From the NCBI GenBank assembly GCA_903953985.1, contig CAJBLW010000492.1, positions 1 through 6,634 of the forward strand: 6,634 nucleotides of DNA, in the 5' to 3' direction. A program made the position numbers and the translations under genes. Shown piece by piece: positions 1 to 6,289 of the stretch. Each line of letters opens with the position of its first letter. Position 1 is the first letter of the stretch. The notes under the pieces are model-generated. The model was not told the origin of the DNA. It saw only the letters and a list, made by a program, of their open reading frames with translations, and ran no database searches. The stretch comes from an uncultured Burkholderiales bacterium (GTDB taxonomy: Bacteria > Pseudomonadota > Gammaproteobacteria > Burkholderiales > Burkholderiaceae_C).

Positions 1-418
1 AGCTGGTGTGCAGATCTTTCACATTGGGCAGATTAAGCAACACATCCCGCGCAAACTGACTGAAAGTGTTCAGGTCCTTACTGACCACCTGCAGCTCAAA
101 GGTGCCGGTGCCGCTGATGTAATGGCAAGACACGACCTCAGGAATTTTCAAGATGGCATCTTCCAGTTGGCGCGTGATGTCACCGCGGTTGCGCTCAGCG
201 TCCAAGCGCACAAAGGCCAACACGTCCAAGCCCACCTTCTGGCGATCGATTTCGGCGCGGTAGCCTTTGATGACGCCAGACTCTTCGAGCGCCCGCACCC
301 GTCGCCAGCACGGTGCGGCCGACAAACCCACCCGCTGCGCCAATTCGGCATTGGTCAGGCGGCCATTGGTTTGCAGTTCATTCAATATGGCCCAGTCAAA
401 TTTGTCCAGTGTTTCCAA
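1..418 (-). CDS. Lrp/AsnC-family transcriptional regulator (3' end cut by window edge)
   Basis: This is a DNA-binding feast/famine-type regulator that probably senses an amino acid or a related small molecule. Reading the minus strand from a TTG at 418 gives 139 residues with no stop before the edge; full-length family members have about 150-165, so little is missing. The N-terminus opens with the family pattern LDKFDWAILNELQ. A winged helix-turn-helix follows at about residues 20-52 (LTNAELAQRVGLS, then PCWRRVRALEESGVI), and an alpha/beta RAM effector domain runs from about 65 onward. The effector-loop segment reads ISGTGTFELQV (101-111), where many relatives have a Gly-Asp-Asp/Tyr pattern, so ligand preference may differ. 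The TTG start is chosen because AAGGG lies six bases upstream and the residues after it match the usual family N-terminus; the frame is open further upstream but has no ATG. The gene is divergent from the oxidoreductase at 538, so that enzyme is the likely target, by inference. Confidence 0.9.
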   Translation of the reverse strand, partial: METLDKFDWAILNELQTNGRLTNAELAQRVGLSAAPCWRRVRALEESGVIKGYRAEIDRQKVGLDVLAFVRLDAERNRGDITRQLEDAILKIPEVVSCHYISGTGTFELQVVSKDLNTFSQFARDVLLNLPNVKDLHTS

Positions 419-424
419 AATAAG

Positions 425-429
425 CCCTT
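425..429 (-). promoter_or_regulatory. Ribosome binding site that decides the TTG start of the Lrp-type regulator
   Basis: On the minus strand AAGGG is followed by a six-base spacer and then TTG at 418. No ATG or GTG in the same frame lies near a comparable site, so this motif fixes the non-ATG start. Confidence 0.6.
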
Positions 430-448
430 TTGCGCAAGATCCTTTCAA

Positions 449-479
449 ATCATAGGGCAAATCCTGTCGCCGAAAGCAA
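449..479 (-). promoter_or_regulatory. Candidate sigma-70 promoter of the Lrp-type regulator
   Basis: The minus strand carries TATGAT (449-454), one mismatch from the -10 consensus, and TTGCTT (474-479) as a possible -35. The spacer is 19 bases, longer than the preferred 17, so this is a weak candidate. A start near 442 would leave a leader of about 24 bases before the TTG codon. The 8-bp palindrome TTGCGCAA (430-437) would lie within that leader and could serve autoregulation. No convincing promoter was recognised for the oppositely oriented oxidoreductase in the same 119-base gap. Confidence 0.3.
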
Positions 480-537
480 GCACTTGTCGGCTGGCCCGCT
501 CTACACTGTGCATTCCATTCCAGCCGCAGGACAGACC

Positions 538-3500
538 ATGAACGCCCCCTTGCCCGAATCAATTCGCCAAGCTCTTGAAACGGTGACGCTGGACGACAAG
601 TACAGCTTGGATGTGGGACGCGCGTTCATGAGTGGCGTGCAGGCCTTGGTCAAACTGCCCATGCTGCAGCGCCAGCGCGACGCTCTGCAAGGCAAGAACA
701 CCGCTGGCTTTATCAGCGGTTACCGGGGCTCGCCCTTAGGCAGCTACGACCAGTCGCTTTGGAAAGCCAAAGACCACCTCAAAGCCCAGCACATCGTGTT
801 CCAGCCCGGCGTCAATGAAGAACTGGCAGCCACCGCCTTGTGGGGCACTCAGCAACTGGGTTTTGCGCCACCGGGCACCAACAAGTTCGATGGCGTGTTC
901 GGCATCTGGTACGGCAAGGGCCCGGGCGTCGACCGCTGCTCGGACGTGTTCAAACACGCCAACATGGCAGGCACCACGCCGTGGGGCGGCGTGTTGGCCG
1001 TGGCCGGCGATGACCATGTGGCCAAAAGCTCAACTGCCGCGCACCAGAGCGACCACATCTTCAAGGCCTGCGGCCTGCCCGTGTTTTTTCCGGCCAGCGT
1101 GCAAGACATCCTGGACCAAGGCCTGCACGCCATTGCCCTGAGCCGTTTTGCTGGCATTTGGTCGGGCATGAAGACGATTCAGGAAATCGTTGAGTCGAGC
1201 GCCACCGCGCACATCGACCCTGAACGTGTGCAAATCGTGTTACCCGAATTTGTCATGCCGCCCGGCGGCGTGCACATTCGTTGGCCCGACACCGCACTGG
1301 AACAAGAGGCTCGTTTGTTCGACTACAAGTGGTACGCCGCACTGGCCTACATCCGCGCCAACAAGCTCAACCACAACGTCATTCAGGGCCCGAACGATCG
1401 GTTCGGCCTGATCGCCAGCGGCAAGGCCTACAACGACACCCGCCAGGCCTTGCTGGATCTGGGTCTGGACGACGCCACATGCCAACGTCTGGGCATCCGG
1501 GTGCACAAGGTGGGTGTGGTCTGGCCTCTCGAATCGCACACCACCCGCGAATTTGCCACCGGACTGCGCGAGATTTTGGTGGTCGAAGAAAAGCGCCAAG
1601 TCATCGAATACCAAATCAAGGAAGAGTTGTACAACTGGCGGGACGATGTACGACCCAACATTGTGGGGAAGTTTGACGAAGCCGATGGCGATACCTCAGG
1701 CGGAGAATGGTCGACACCCAATCCGACAGAGCGCACCTTGCTGCGGGCCAATGCCGACCTGACGCCTGCGCTGATTGCGCGGGCCATTGCCAAGCGGCTG
1801 AAAAAGCTGGGTGTGGATGCCGACACCACCGCCCGCATGGATGCCCATTTGGCCGTCATCGACACCAAAGAAAAATCCTTGCAAACCCTGAGCTTGGGTG
1901 CGGCCGCTGAACGCACACCCTGGTTCTGCTCGGGCTGTCCACACAACACCTCCACCAAAGTGCCCGAAGGCTCACGCGCCATGGCCGGGATCGGATGCCA
2001 TTTCATGAGCCTCTGGATGGACCGCAGCACCACGGGCTTCACCCAAATGGGTGGTGAAGGTGTGCCATGGAGCGGCCAGCAACCGTTCTGCACTGACCAG
2101 CATATCTTTGCGAACATCGGCGACGGCACTTATTTTCACAGCGGCATTTTGGCGGTGCGCCAAAGCGTGGCTTCGGGTGTGAACATCACCTACAAAATTT
2201 TGTACAACGACGCTGTCGCCATGACGGGCGGCCAACCCGTAGGTGAGCGGTCTGAAGGCCACAGCGTGGTGCAAATCGCCATGAGCATGAAGGCCGAAGG
2301 TGCGCAACGCATCGTGGTGGTCACGGACGAACCCGAGAAATACGAAGGCGTGGCTTTGGTCGAAGGTGTGCGTGTGTTCCACCGCGACGAGCTTGATCGC
2401 ATTCAGCGCGAAATGCGCGAAATCAAAGGCACATCCGTCATCATTTATGACCAGACCTGCGCCACAGAAAAACGCCGCCGCCGCAAGCGCGGAACCCTGG
2501 TCGACCCGGCTGTGCGCGTGATGATCAACGAAGAAGTCTGCGAAGGCTGCGGCGATTGCAGCGTGCAATCGAACTGTTTGTCGGTAGAACCGCTAGAAAC
2601 CCCCTTGGGACGCAAACGCACCATCAACCAAAGCACCTGCAACAAGGACACCAGCTGCCTTAAGGGCTTTTGCCCGAGCTTTGTCACGGTGGAAGGCGGC
2701 ACCTTCAAAAAGAAAGCCACGTCCACCAGTGCAGCACCAAACCCTGCCGCGTTGGGTGCGTTGCCCGAGCCCGAACTGCCCACCATTGGCCAGCCGTGGG
2801 GCATGGTGGTGGCGGGTGTGGGGGGCACGGGGGTCATCACCATTGGTCAGCTGCTCGGCATGGCCGCGCACATGGAAGGCAAAGGCATCGTCACACAAGA
2901 CTCGGCAGGTCTGGCCCAAAAAGGCGGCGCCACCTGGAGCCACATCTTGGTGGCCAACACCCAAAACGACATCCGGACCACCCGCGTGAGCATGGCCGCT
3001 GCCGACCTGATCATCGGTTGCGACCCCATCGTCAGTGCCTCCAAAGAAACCACTGTGCGCATGCGCGCCGGCCGCACCCATGTGGCCCTGAACAGCAACA
3101 GCACCCCCACCGCTGCGTTTGTAAAAAATGGGAATTGGCAAAACCCGGCTGAACAATGTCTGGCCGAAATCACCGCGCAAGTTGGCGTGTCAGGCGTTGG
3201 CGCTTTTGATGCCGATGCCCTGGCCAAACAACTCATGGGCGACACCATTTATGTCAACCCGATGCTGCTGGGCTACGCCTGGCAAAAAGGCTGGGTGCCT
3301 TTGCGCCGTGAATCATTGGTGCGGGCCATTGAGCTCAATGATGTACAAATTAAAAACAACTTGGCCGCTTTCGAATGGGGCCGTCACGCGGCACACCAAC
3401 TCGACGCGCTGATGCAAACCCTGCAGCCCGTGCAAGTGATCCAGTTCAAAAAACGTGAATCTTTGGACGATCTCATCGCTGACCGCATGGCACGATTGAC

Positions 3501-4074
3501 CGATTACCAAGATACGGCCTATGCCCAGCTATACCAGAGCATTGTGGGCCGCGTTAAAACCACCGAAGCGCCTTTGGGTAAAACACTGTTGAGCGAAACA
3601 GTGGCGCGACAACTGTACCGCCTGATGGCCTACAAAGACGAATACGAAGTGGCCCGTTTGCACACACAAACGGGGTTCATGGAACGCATTCAAAACAGTT
3701 TTGAGGGCGACTTCAAGGTCCACTACCACTTGGCCCCACCGCTATGGTCCAAGCACAACAGCCAAGGTGAATTGGTCAAAAGAAAGTTCGGCCCCATCAT
3801 GCTCACGGGCTTCAAAGTTTTGGCCAAACTCAAGGGTTTGCGCGGCACCAAACTGGACTATTTTGGTAAAACCGAAGAACGTCAGACCGAACGCGCCCTG
3901 ATCCGCGAGTACATGCAGCACATCGACCGCGTGTTGACACAACTGTCAGAACAAACCCATGCACATGCAGTCAAAGTGGCCCAAGTGCCAGAGAACATCA
4001 AAGGCTACGGGCACGTCAAAGAGCGCAATATCCGTGCAGCACATTCCTTGTGGGCATCCTTGGGCAATCCATAA
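538..4074 (+). CDS. Indolepyruvate ferredoxin oxidoreductase, fused alpha and beta subunits (IorA-IorB type)
   Basis: This cytoplasmic thiamine-diphosphate enzyme oxidatively decarboxylates aryl-pyruvates to aryl-acetyl-CoA and CO2, passing two electrons to ferredoxin. The protein has 1,178 residues. The N-terminal pyrimidine-binding domain shows SGYRGSPLG (Tyr62-Pro66) and GVNEELAA with Glu94/Glu95. A transketolase-C-like segment lies near 322-370. The diphosphate domain has CSGCPH (464-469), GDGT (528-531) and the metal-binding NDAVAMTGGQ (Asn557). Seven cysteines for Fe-S binding are at 668, 671, 674, 680, 701, 707 and 712. The IorB-like gamma domain has GVGGTG (760-765) and GLAQKGGA (791-798). 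A tail of about 200 residues from 970 resembles the DUF6537 extension of fused bacterial enzymes. ATG 538 is preferred over an in-frame ATG at 430: AGGA lies six bases upstream, and the 36 extra residues overlap the divergent promoter region and look non-coding. Actual substrate range (indole-, phenyl- or hydroxyphenyl-pyruvate) is not visible. Confidence 0.92.
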   Translation: MNAPLPESIRQALETVTLDDKYSLDVGRAFMSGVQALVKLPMLQRQRDALQGKNTAGFISGYRGSPLGSYDQSLWKAKDHLKAQHIVFQPGVNEELAATALWGTQQLGFAPPGTNKFDGVFGIWYGKGPGVDRCSDVFKHANMAGTTPWGGVLAVAGDDHVAKSSTAAHQSDHIFKACGLPVFFPASVQDILDQGLHAIALSRFAGIWSGMKTIQEIVESSATAHIDPERVQIVLPEFVMPPGGVHIRWPDTALEQEARLFDYKWYAALAYIRANKLNHNVIQGPNDRFGLIASGKAYNDTRQALLDLGLDDATCQRLGIRVHKVGVVWPLESHTTREFATGLREILVVEEKRQVIEYQIKEELYNWRDDVRPNIVGKFDEADGDTSGGEWSTPNPTERTLLRANADLTPALIARAIAKRLKKLGVDADTTARMDAHLAVIDTKEKSLQTLSLGAAAERTPWFCSGCPHNTSTKVPEGSRAMAGIGCHFMSLWMDRSTTGFTQMGGEGVPWSGQQPFCTDQHIFANIGDGTYFHSGILAVRQSVASGVNITYKILYNDAVAMTGGQPVGERSEGHSVVQIAMSMKAEGAQRIVVVTDEPEKYEGVALVEGVRVFHRDELDRIQREMREIKGTSVIIYDQTCATEKRRRRKRGTLVDPAVRVMINEEVCEGCGDCSVQSNCLSVEPLETPLGRKRTINQSTCNKDTSCLKGFCPSFVTVEGGTFKKKATSTSAAPNPAALGALPEPELPTIGQPWGMVVAGVGGTGVITIGQLLGMAAHMEGKGIVTQDSAGLAQKGGATWSHILVANTQNDIRTTRVSMAAADLIIGCDPIVSASKETTVRMRAGRTHVALNSNSTPTAAFVKNGNWQNPAEQCLAEITAQVGVSGVGAFDADALAKQLMGDTIYVNPMLLGYAWQKGWVPLRRESLVRAIELNDVQIKNNLAAFEWGRHAAHQLDALMQTLQPVQVIQFKKRESLDDLIADRMARLTDYQDTAYAQLYQSIVGRVKTTEAPLGKTLLSETVARQLYRLMAYKDEYEVARLHTQTGFMERIQNSFEGDFKVHYHLAPPLWSKHNSQGELVKRKFGPIMLTGFKVLAKLKGLRGTKLDYFGKTEERQTERALIREYMQHIDRVLTQLSEQTHAHAVKVAQVPENIKGYGHVKERNIRAAHSLWASLGNP

Positions 4075-4109
4075 AAAAAGCCATGGCCCAAATTAAGGGG
4101 CCATGGCTT
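4073..4109 (-). terminator. Intrinsic terminator between convergent iorAB-type gene and minE
   Basis: A perfect 12-bp inverted repeat (arms 4078-4089 and 4098-4109, AAGCCATGGCCC and its complement) encloses an eight-base loop. On the minus strand the stem is followed by a run of seven T (4073-4079), the signature of a strong intrinsic terminator for the minCDE message. On the plus strand the stem is followed only by a short TT-C-TT, so it would end the oxidoreductase transcript less efficiently. The A-run merges with the TAA stop of the oxidoreductase gene, so the terminator starts immediately at that stop codon. Confidence 0.85.
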
Positions 4110-4130
4110 CTTGGAAAGCCACAAAAAAAC

Positions 4131-4391
4131 TTAACGTGAATCAGGCAATTCGATTTTGACTTCTAATACCTCAATGTTGTCCTGACGCTCCAAATTGACT
4201 TTGATGTCATTGGGGTTGATCTTGATGTACTTACTGATCACCGCCACCAGTTCACGCTGTAAATCAGGCAGATAATCGGGCTCGGCCGCATTGCGACCAC
4301 TGCGCTCGTGTGCCAGGATGATTTGCAGACGCTCTTTGGCCACACTGGCAGTTTTCTTCTTTTCGCCCAAGAGGAAGGAAAGAAACGACAT
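4131..4391 (-). CDS. minE: Cell division topological specificity factor MinE
   Basis: MinE binds membrane-bound MinD, displaces MinC and stimulates MinD ATPase, driving the pole-to-pole oscillation that keeps FtsZ rings at mid-cell. The 86-residue product is normal length for the family. Residues 1-12 form the short amphipathic membrane-targeting end (MSFLSFLLGEKKK). Residues about 13-31 contain the MinD-contact helix with the conserved run AKERLQIILA. Residues about 32-86 form the dimerising topological-specificity domain, including EPDYLPDL and a C-terminal beta strand EVLEVKIELP. The gene is last in the minC-minD-minE operon, three bases after the minD stop. Its Shine-Dalgarno GGAGG sits inside the last minD codons, so the two genes are probably translationally coupled. 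Identification is very secure. Confidence 0.97.
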   Translation of the reverse strand: MSFLSFLLGEKKKTASVAKERLQIILAHERSGRNAAEPDYLPDLQRELVAVISKYIKINPNDIKVNLERQDNIEVLEVKIELPDSR

Positions 4392-4394
4392 GGT

Positions 4395-5210
4395 TCACTT
4401 GCCTCCAAACAAACGTTTGAAAAAACCGGGTTTTTCAGCTTCAGTGAAACGCATGGGCTTGTCTTCGCCCAAAAAACGATCGATACCGTCTTTGTAGGCC
4501 TCGGACACATCGCTGTTGGCCATGTGGATCGCGGGTGTGCCTTGGTTAGAGGCCTGCAACACATTTTCGCTTTCGGGAATCACACCCAACAACTTGATGC
4601 GCAAGATGTCCTGGATATCTTGCAGCGATAGCATCTGCCCTTCTTCTACCCGGTTGGGGTTGTAGCGGGTAATCAGCAAATGTTCTTTGATCGGATCTAA
4701 GCCTTCAATGGCGCGTTTAGTTTTGCTCGCCAACATTCCCAAGATGCGGTCTGAATCGCGTACCGAAGACACCTCGGGGTTGGTCACAACCAAAGCCTCG
4801 TCGGCAAAATGCATGGCCATCAAAGCACCGGTCTCGATGCCAGCAGGCGAATCACAAACGATGTACTCAAAACCCATGCCACTCAGGTCGTTCAAAACCT
4901 TTTCAACGCCTTCTTGCGACAAAGCATCTTTGTCACGGGTTTGAGAAGCAGCCAACACAAATAAGTTGTCACATTGTTTGTCTTTGATGAGGGCTTGGTT
5001 CAAGTTGGCTTCCCCCTGGATCACGTTGATCAGGTCATACACCACACGGCGCTCACAGCCCATGATCAGGTCCAGATTGCGCAGTCCCACATCAAAGTCA
5101 ATGACAGCGGTTTTGAAACCTTTGAGAGCCAAGCCTGTGGCGAAACTGGCGCTGGTCGTGGTTTTACCTACGCCGCCTTTGCCAGAGGTCACAACAACGA
5201 TTTTTGCCAT
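4395..5210 (-). CDS. minD: Septum site-determining ATPase MinD
   Basis: MinD is a ParA/MinD-type ATPase that dimerises with ATP on the inner membrane, recruits MinC to inhibit FtsZ at the poles, and is released by MinE. The product is 271 residues, the usual length. The deviant Walker A motif GKGGVGKT (10-17) carries both signature lysines, Lys11 and Lys16. Switch I is DFDVGLRN with Asp40 and Asn45, and Walker B/switch II is IVCDSPAG with Asp120 and Ser121. Asp152, implicated in partner binding in the E. coli protein, is also present. The C-terminal amphipathic membrane-targeting helix is EKPGFFKRLFGGK (259-271). All residues needed for function are therefore intact. The gene lies 28 bases after minC; its ribosome binding site is weak (AAGAAAG seven bases before ATG), suggesting dependence on translation from minC. 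Confidence 0.98.
   Translation of the reverse strand: MAKIVVVTSGKGGVGKTTTSASFATGLALKGFKTAVIDFDVGLRNLDLIMGCERRVVYDLINVIQGEANLNQALIKDKQCDNLFVLAASQTRDKDALSQEGVEKVLNDLSGMGFEYIVCDSPAGIETGALMAMHFADEALVVTNPEVSSVRDSDRILGMLASKTKRAIEGLDPIKEHLLITRYNPNRVEEGQMLSLQDIQDILRIKLLGVIPESENVLQASNQGTPAIHMANSDVSEAYKDGIDRFLGEDKPMRFTEAEKPGFFKRLFGGK
4402..4406 (-). promoter_or_regulatory. minE ribosome binding site inside the minD 3' end
   Basis: GGAGG on the minus strand is formed by the Gly-Gly codons near the end of minD (GGA GGC), ten bases before the minE ATG. Ribosomes finishing minD pass over it, which fits coupled synthesis of MinD and MinE in a fixed ratio. Confidence 0.65.
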
Positions 5211-5238
5211 GGATAAACTTTCTTGGACAAAGTAAAAA

Positions 5239-6003
5239 TTAAATTTTTAAAGGAGTGATCAGCAGTTTGTCCCCATCTGGACCTGACTGCAAAGAAACTT
5301 GTGCGGGCTTGCCCAAAACATCTTTGGACAATGGATTTTCGCTGGTGCGGTAAACCCCGGCAATGGAAATGAGTTCTGGCTCCATCACCTGGGCAAAAAT
5401 TTGAGCATCCCCATTGCCTCTGGCGCCCGCAATGGCTTTGCCACGCAAAGTGCCATAGATGTGAATGTGGCCATCGGCAATCACTTCAGCGCCTGCATTG
5501 ACCATGCCCATCACGATCAGATCACGCCCTTTGGCATAAACCTGTTGACCTGAGCGCAGAGGCCTGTCAATGCGCATGGCGCCAGCGGGTGTAGGCTGCG
5601 GTGCAAGCTGTTCAACAGAGGGGACTTGGGGTGTTGGTGCCTCAGCAAGGGGGACAGAACGGCGAATACGGGCATCGGATGCGTCAACCAAGCCTGCCCC
5701 CTTGGCCAAGTGCAAAAGAGCGGGTGGAGCCCCTTTGATGGCCAAAGGCACCAGTGCGTGTTCGCGCAAAACAGCCATCAAACGCACAAGGTCGATGGTT
5801 TCATCGTCCACTAATGCCAAAGCACTGACGTCAATCACCACGGGATCTTGATCAAAAAACCCCAGACTTTCGGACAATTGTTGCTTCAAAGCCCGAGAAA
5901 CCTCTGCGATGTCGGTGGTTTTGAGCAGCAAAGCGACCAAGGACAAATCGGCGCTTTTGATCTCGTAACAAGGATTGGAAGGGTCTTCTGAAGCGATCGC
6001 CAT
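5239..6003 (-). CDS. minC: Septum site-determining protein MinC
   Basis: MinC is the FtsZ-polymerisation inhibitor carried to the poles by MinD. From ATG 6003 it has 254 residues. The N-terminal FtsZ-inhibiting domain covers about 1-115, beginning YEIKSADLSLVALLLKTTD (13-31). A Pro/Ala-rich linker runs about 118-147. The C-terminal beta-helix domain follows, with the MinD-binding RSGQ at 150-153, then VNAGAEVIADGHIHIYG (168-184), LRGKAIAGARGN, and ELISIAGVY (210-218). The frame stays open nine codons upstream to a TTG at 6030, preceded by a poor GGTAAG; ATG 6003 also lacks a clear ribosome binding site, so the start is less certain than the gene. The ATG is preferred because the nine extra residues (RLFPPDGN with Pro-Pro) do not resemble a MinC N-terminus. 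First gene of the minCDE operon, with the unusual DnaA-box region just upstream. Confidence 0.95.
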   Translation of the reverse strand: MAIASEDPSNPCYEIKSADLSLVALLLKTTDIAEVSRALKQQLSESLGFFDQDPVVIDVSALALVDDETIDLVRLMAVLREHALVPLAIKGAPPALLHLAKGAGLVDASDARIRRSVPLAEAPTPQVPSVEQLAPQPTPAGAMRIDRPLRSGQQVYAKGRDLIVMGMVNAGAEVIADGHIHIYGTLRGKAIAGARGNGDAQIFAQVMEPELISIAGVYRTSENPLSKDVLGKPAQVSLQSGPDGDKLLITPLKI

Positions 6004-6070
6004 GTTGCCGTCAGGGGGGAAAAGACGCAAATCTTACCAGCGCACTTGTTGATTGTTATCTTTCTATAGT

Positions 6071-6099
6071 TTTATATCTTTAAATAGTCATAGTAGTAA
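6071..6099 (-). promoter_or_regulatory. Candidate promoter of minCDE
   Basis: On the minus strand TATAAA (6071-6076) matches the -10 consensus at five of six positions, and TTACTA (6094-6099) stands 17 bases upstream as a weak -35 (three of six). The surrounding AT-richness offers several alternative -10-like hexamers such as TATAGA, so the exact start is uncertain. The upstream DnaA-box-like site at 6114-6122 would lie just behind this promoter, a position suited to regulation by DnaA. Confidence 0.3.
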
Positions 6100-6113
6100 G
6101 GGCAGTGTTGAGT

Positions 6114-6122
6114 TGTGGACAA
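6114..6122 (-). promoter_or_regulatory. DnaA-box-like 9-mer, one mismatch
   Basis: TTGTCCACA on the minus strand differs from the consensus TTATCCACA only at the third base. It lies 14 bases from the triplet series and AT-rich block, and about 110 bases from the perfect box pair. Confidence 0.5.
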
Positions 6123-6232
6123 GGCATTTTTTTTCAACTCGGACAACGACTTGGATGCTTTTCAAGCATGTGCGTGACCTTGCTTTTGTGCTGTCACGCC
6201 AAAATGAACAACTTTTCCAAACCGTATAAAGC

Positions 6233-6241
6233 TGTGGATAA
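6233..6241 (-). promoter_or_regulatory. Perfect DnaA box (TTATCCACA)
   Basis: The minus strand reads TTATCCACA, the highest-affinity consensus for the initiator DnaA. It faces the second perfect box 19 bases away, in inverted orientation. Confidence 0.75.
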
Positions 6242-6260
6242 GTCATGGGTTACTCTATTT

Positions 6261-6269
6261 TTATCCACA
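6261..6269 (+). promoter_or_regulatory. Perfect DnaA box (TTATCCACA)
   Basis: The plus strand reads TTATCCACA exactly. It ends 20 bases before the stop codon of the DUF2788-like gene, in non-coding DNA. Confidence 0.75.
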
Positions 6270-6289
6270 GCTTTGTCCCGAGTCGCCCA

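Larger units (their letters stand above)
6228..6274. repeat. 14-bp perfect inverted repeat containing two DnaA boxes
   Basis: AAAGCTGTGGATAA (6228-6241) and TTATCCACAGCTTT (6261-6274) are exact reverse complements separated by 19 bases. Identity extends five bases beyond each nine-base DnaA box on the outer side only. As RNA it could form a stem, but neither side is followed by a U-run, so a terminator role is not supported. Confidence 0.85.
6004..6289. promoter_or_regulatory. minC upstream region: AT-rich block plus DnaA-box cluster
   Basis: This 286-base stretch separates minC from the DUF2788-like gene and holds no convincing coding sequence. From left to right it contains a strongly AT-rich block (about 6047-6099), a TAG/TAA-type triplet series (6085-6099), a GC-richer 14-base spacer, a degenerate DnaA box (6114-6122), an eight-T run (6127-6134), a small hairpin ATGCTT-TTC-AAGCAT (6155-6169), and two perfect DnaA boxes facing each other within a 14-bp inverted repeat (6228-6274). 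It must contain the minCDE promoter. The layout also resembles an origin-unwinding region, but no usual origin neighbour such as dnaA, dnaN, rpmH or gidA is in view. Confidence 0.6.

Noticed and set aside
430..537. N-terminal extension of the oxidoreductase by 36 codons
   Set aside because: It covers the intergenic region and candidate promoter of the divergent gene, has no good ribosome binding site, and the family-like N-terminus begins at ATG 538.
8..541. Plus-strand open frame of 177 codons at the left edge
   Set aside because: It is antisense to the clearly recognisable Lrp/AsnC regulator and runs through the divergent intergenic region; its residues look like no known protein.
1428..2129. 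Minus-strand open frame of 233 codons inside the oxidoreductase
   Set aside because: It is an antisense shadow of a well-conserved coding sequence, typical of GC-biased genes, with no recognisable domain.
6228..6274. Inverted repeat as an intrinsic terminator of the DUF2788-like gene
   Set aside because: The loop is 19 bases and neither strand has a T-run after the stem; the arms are better explained as DnaA boxes.
6004..6289. Firm call of this region as the chromosomal origin oriC
   Set aside because: No dnaA, dnaN, rpmH or gidA is visible, only two boxes are perfect, and GC skew of the genome cannot be seen from here; it is kept as a hypothesis only.
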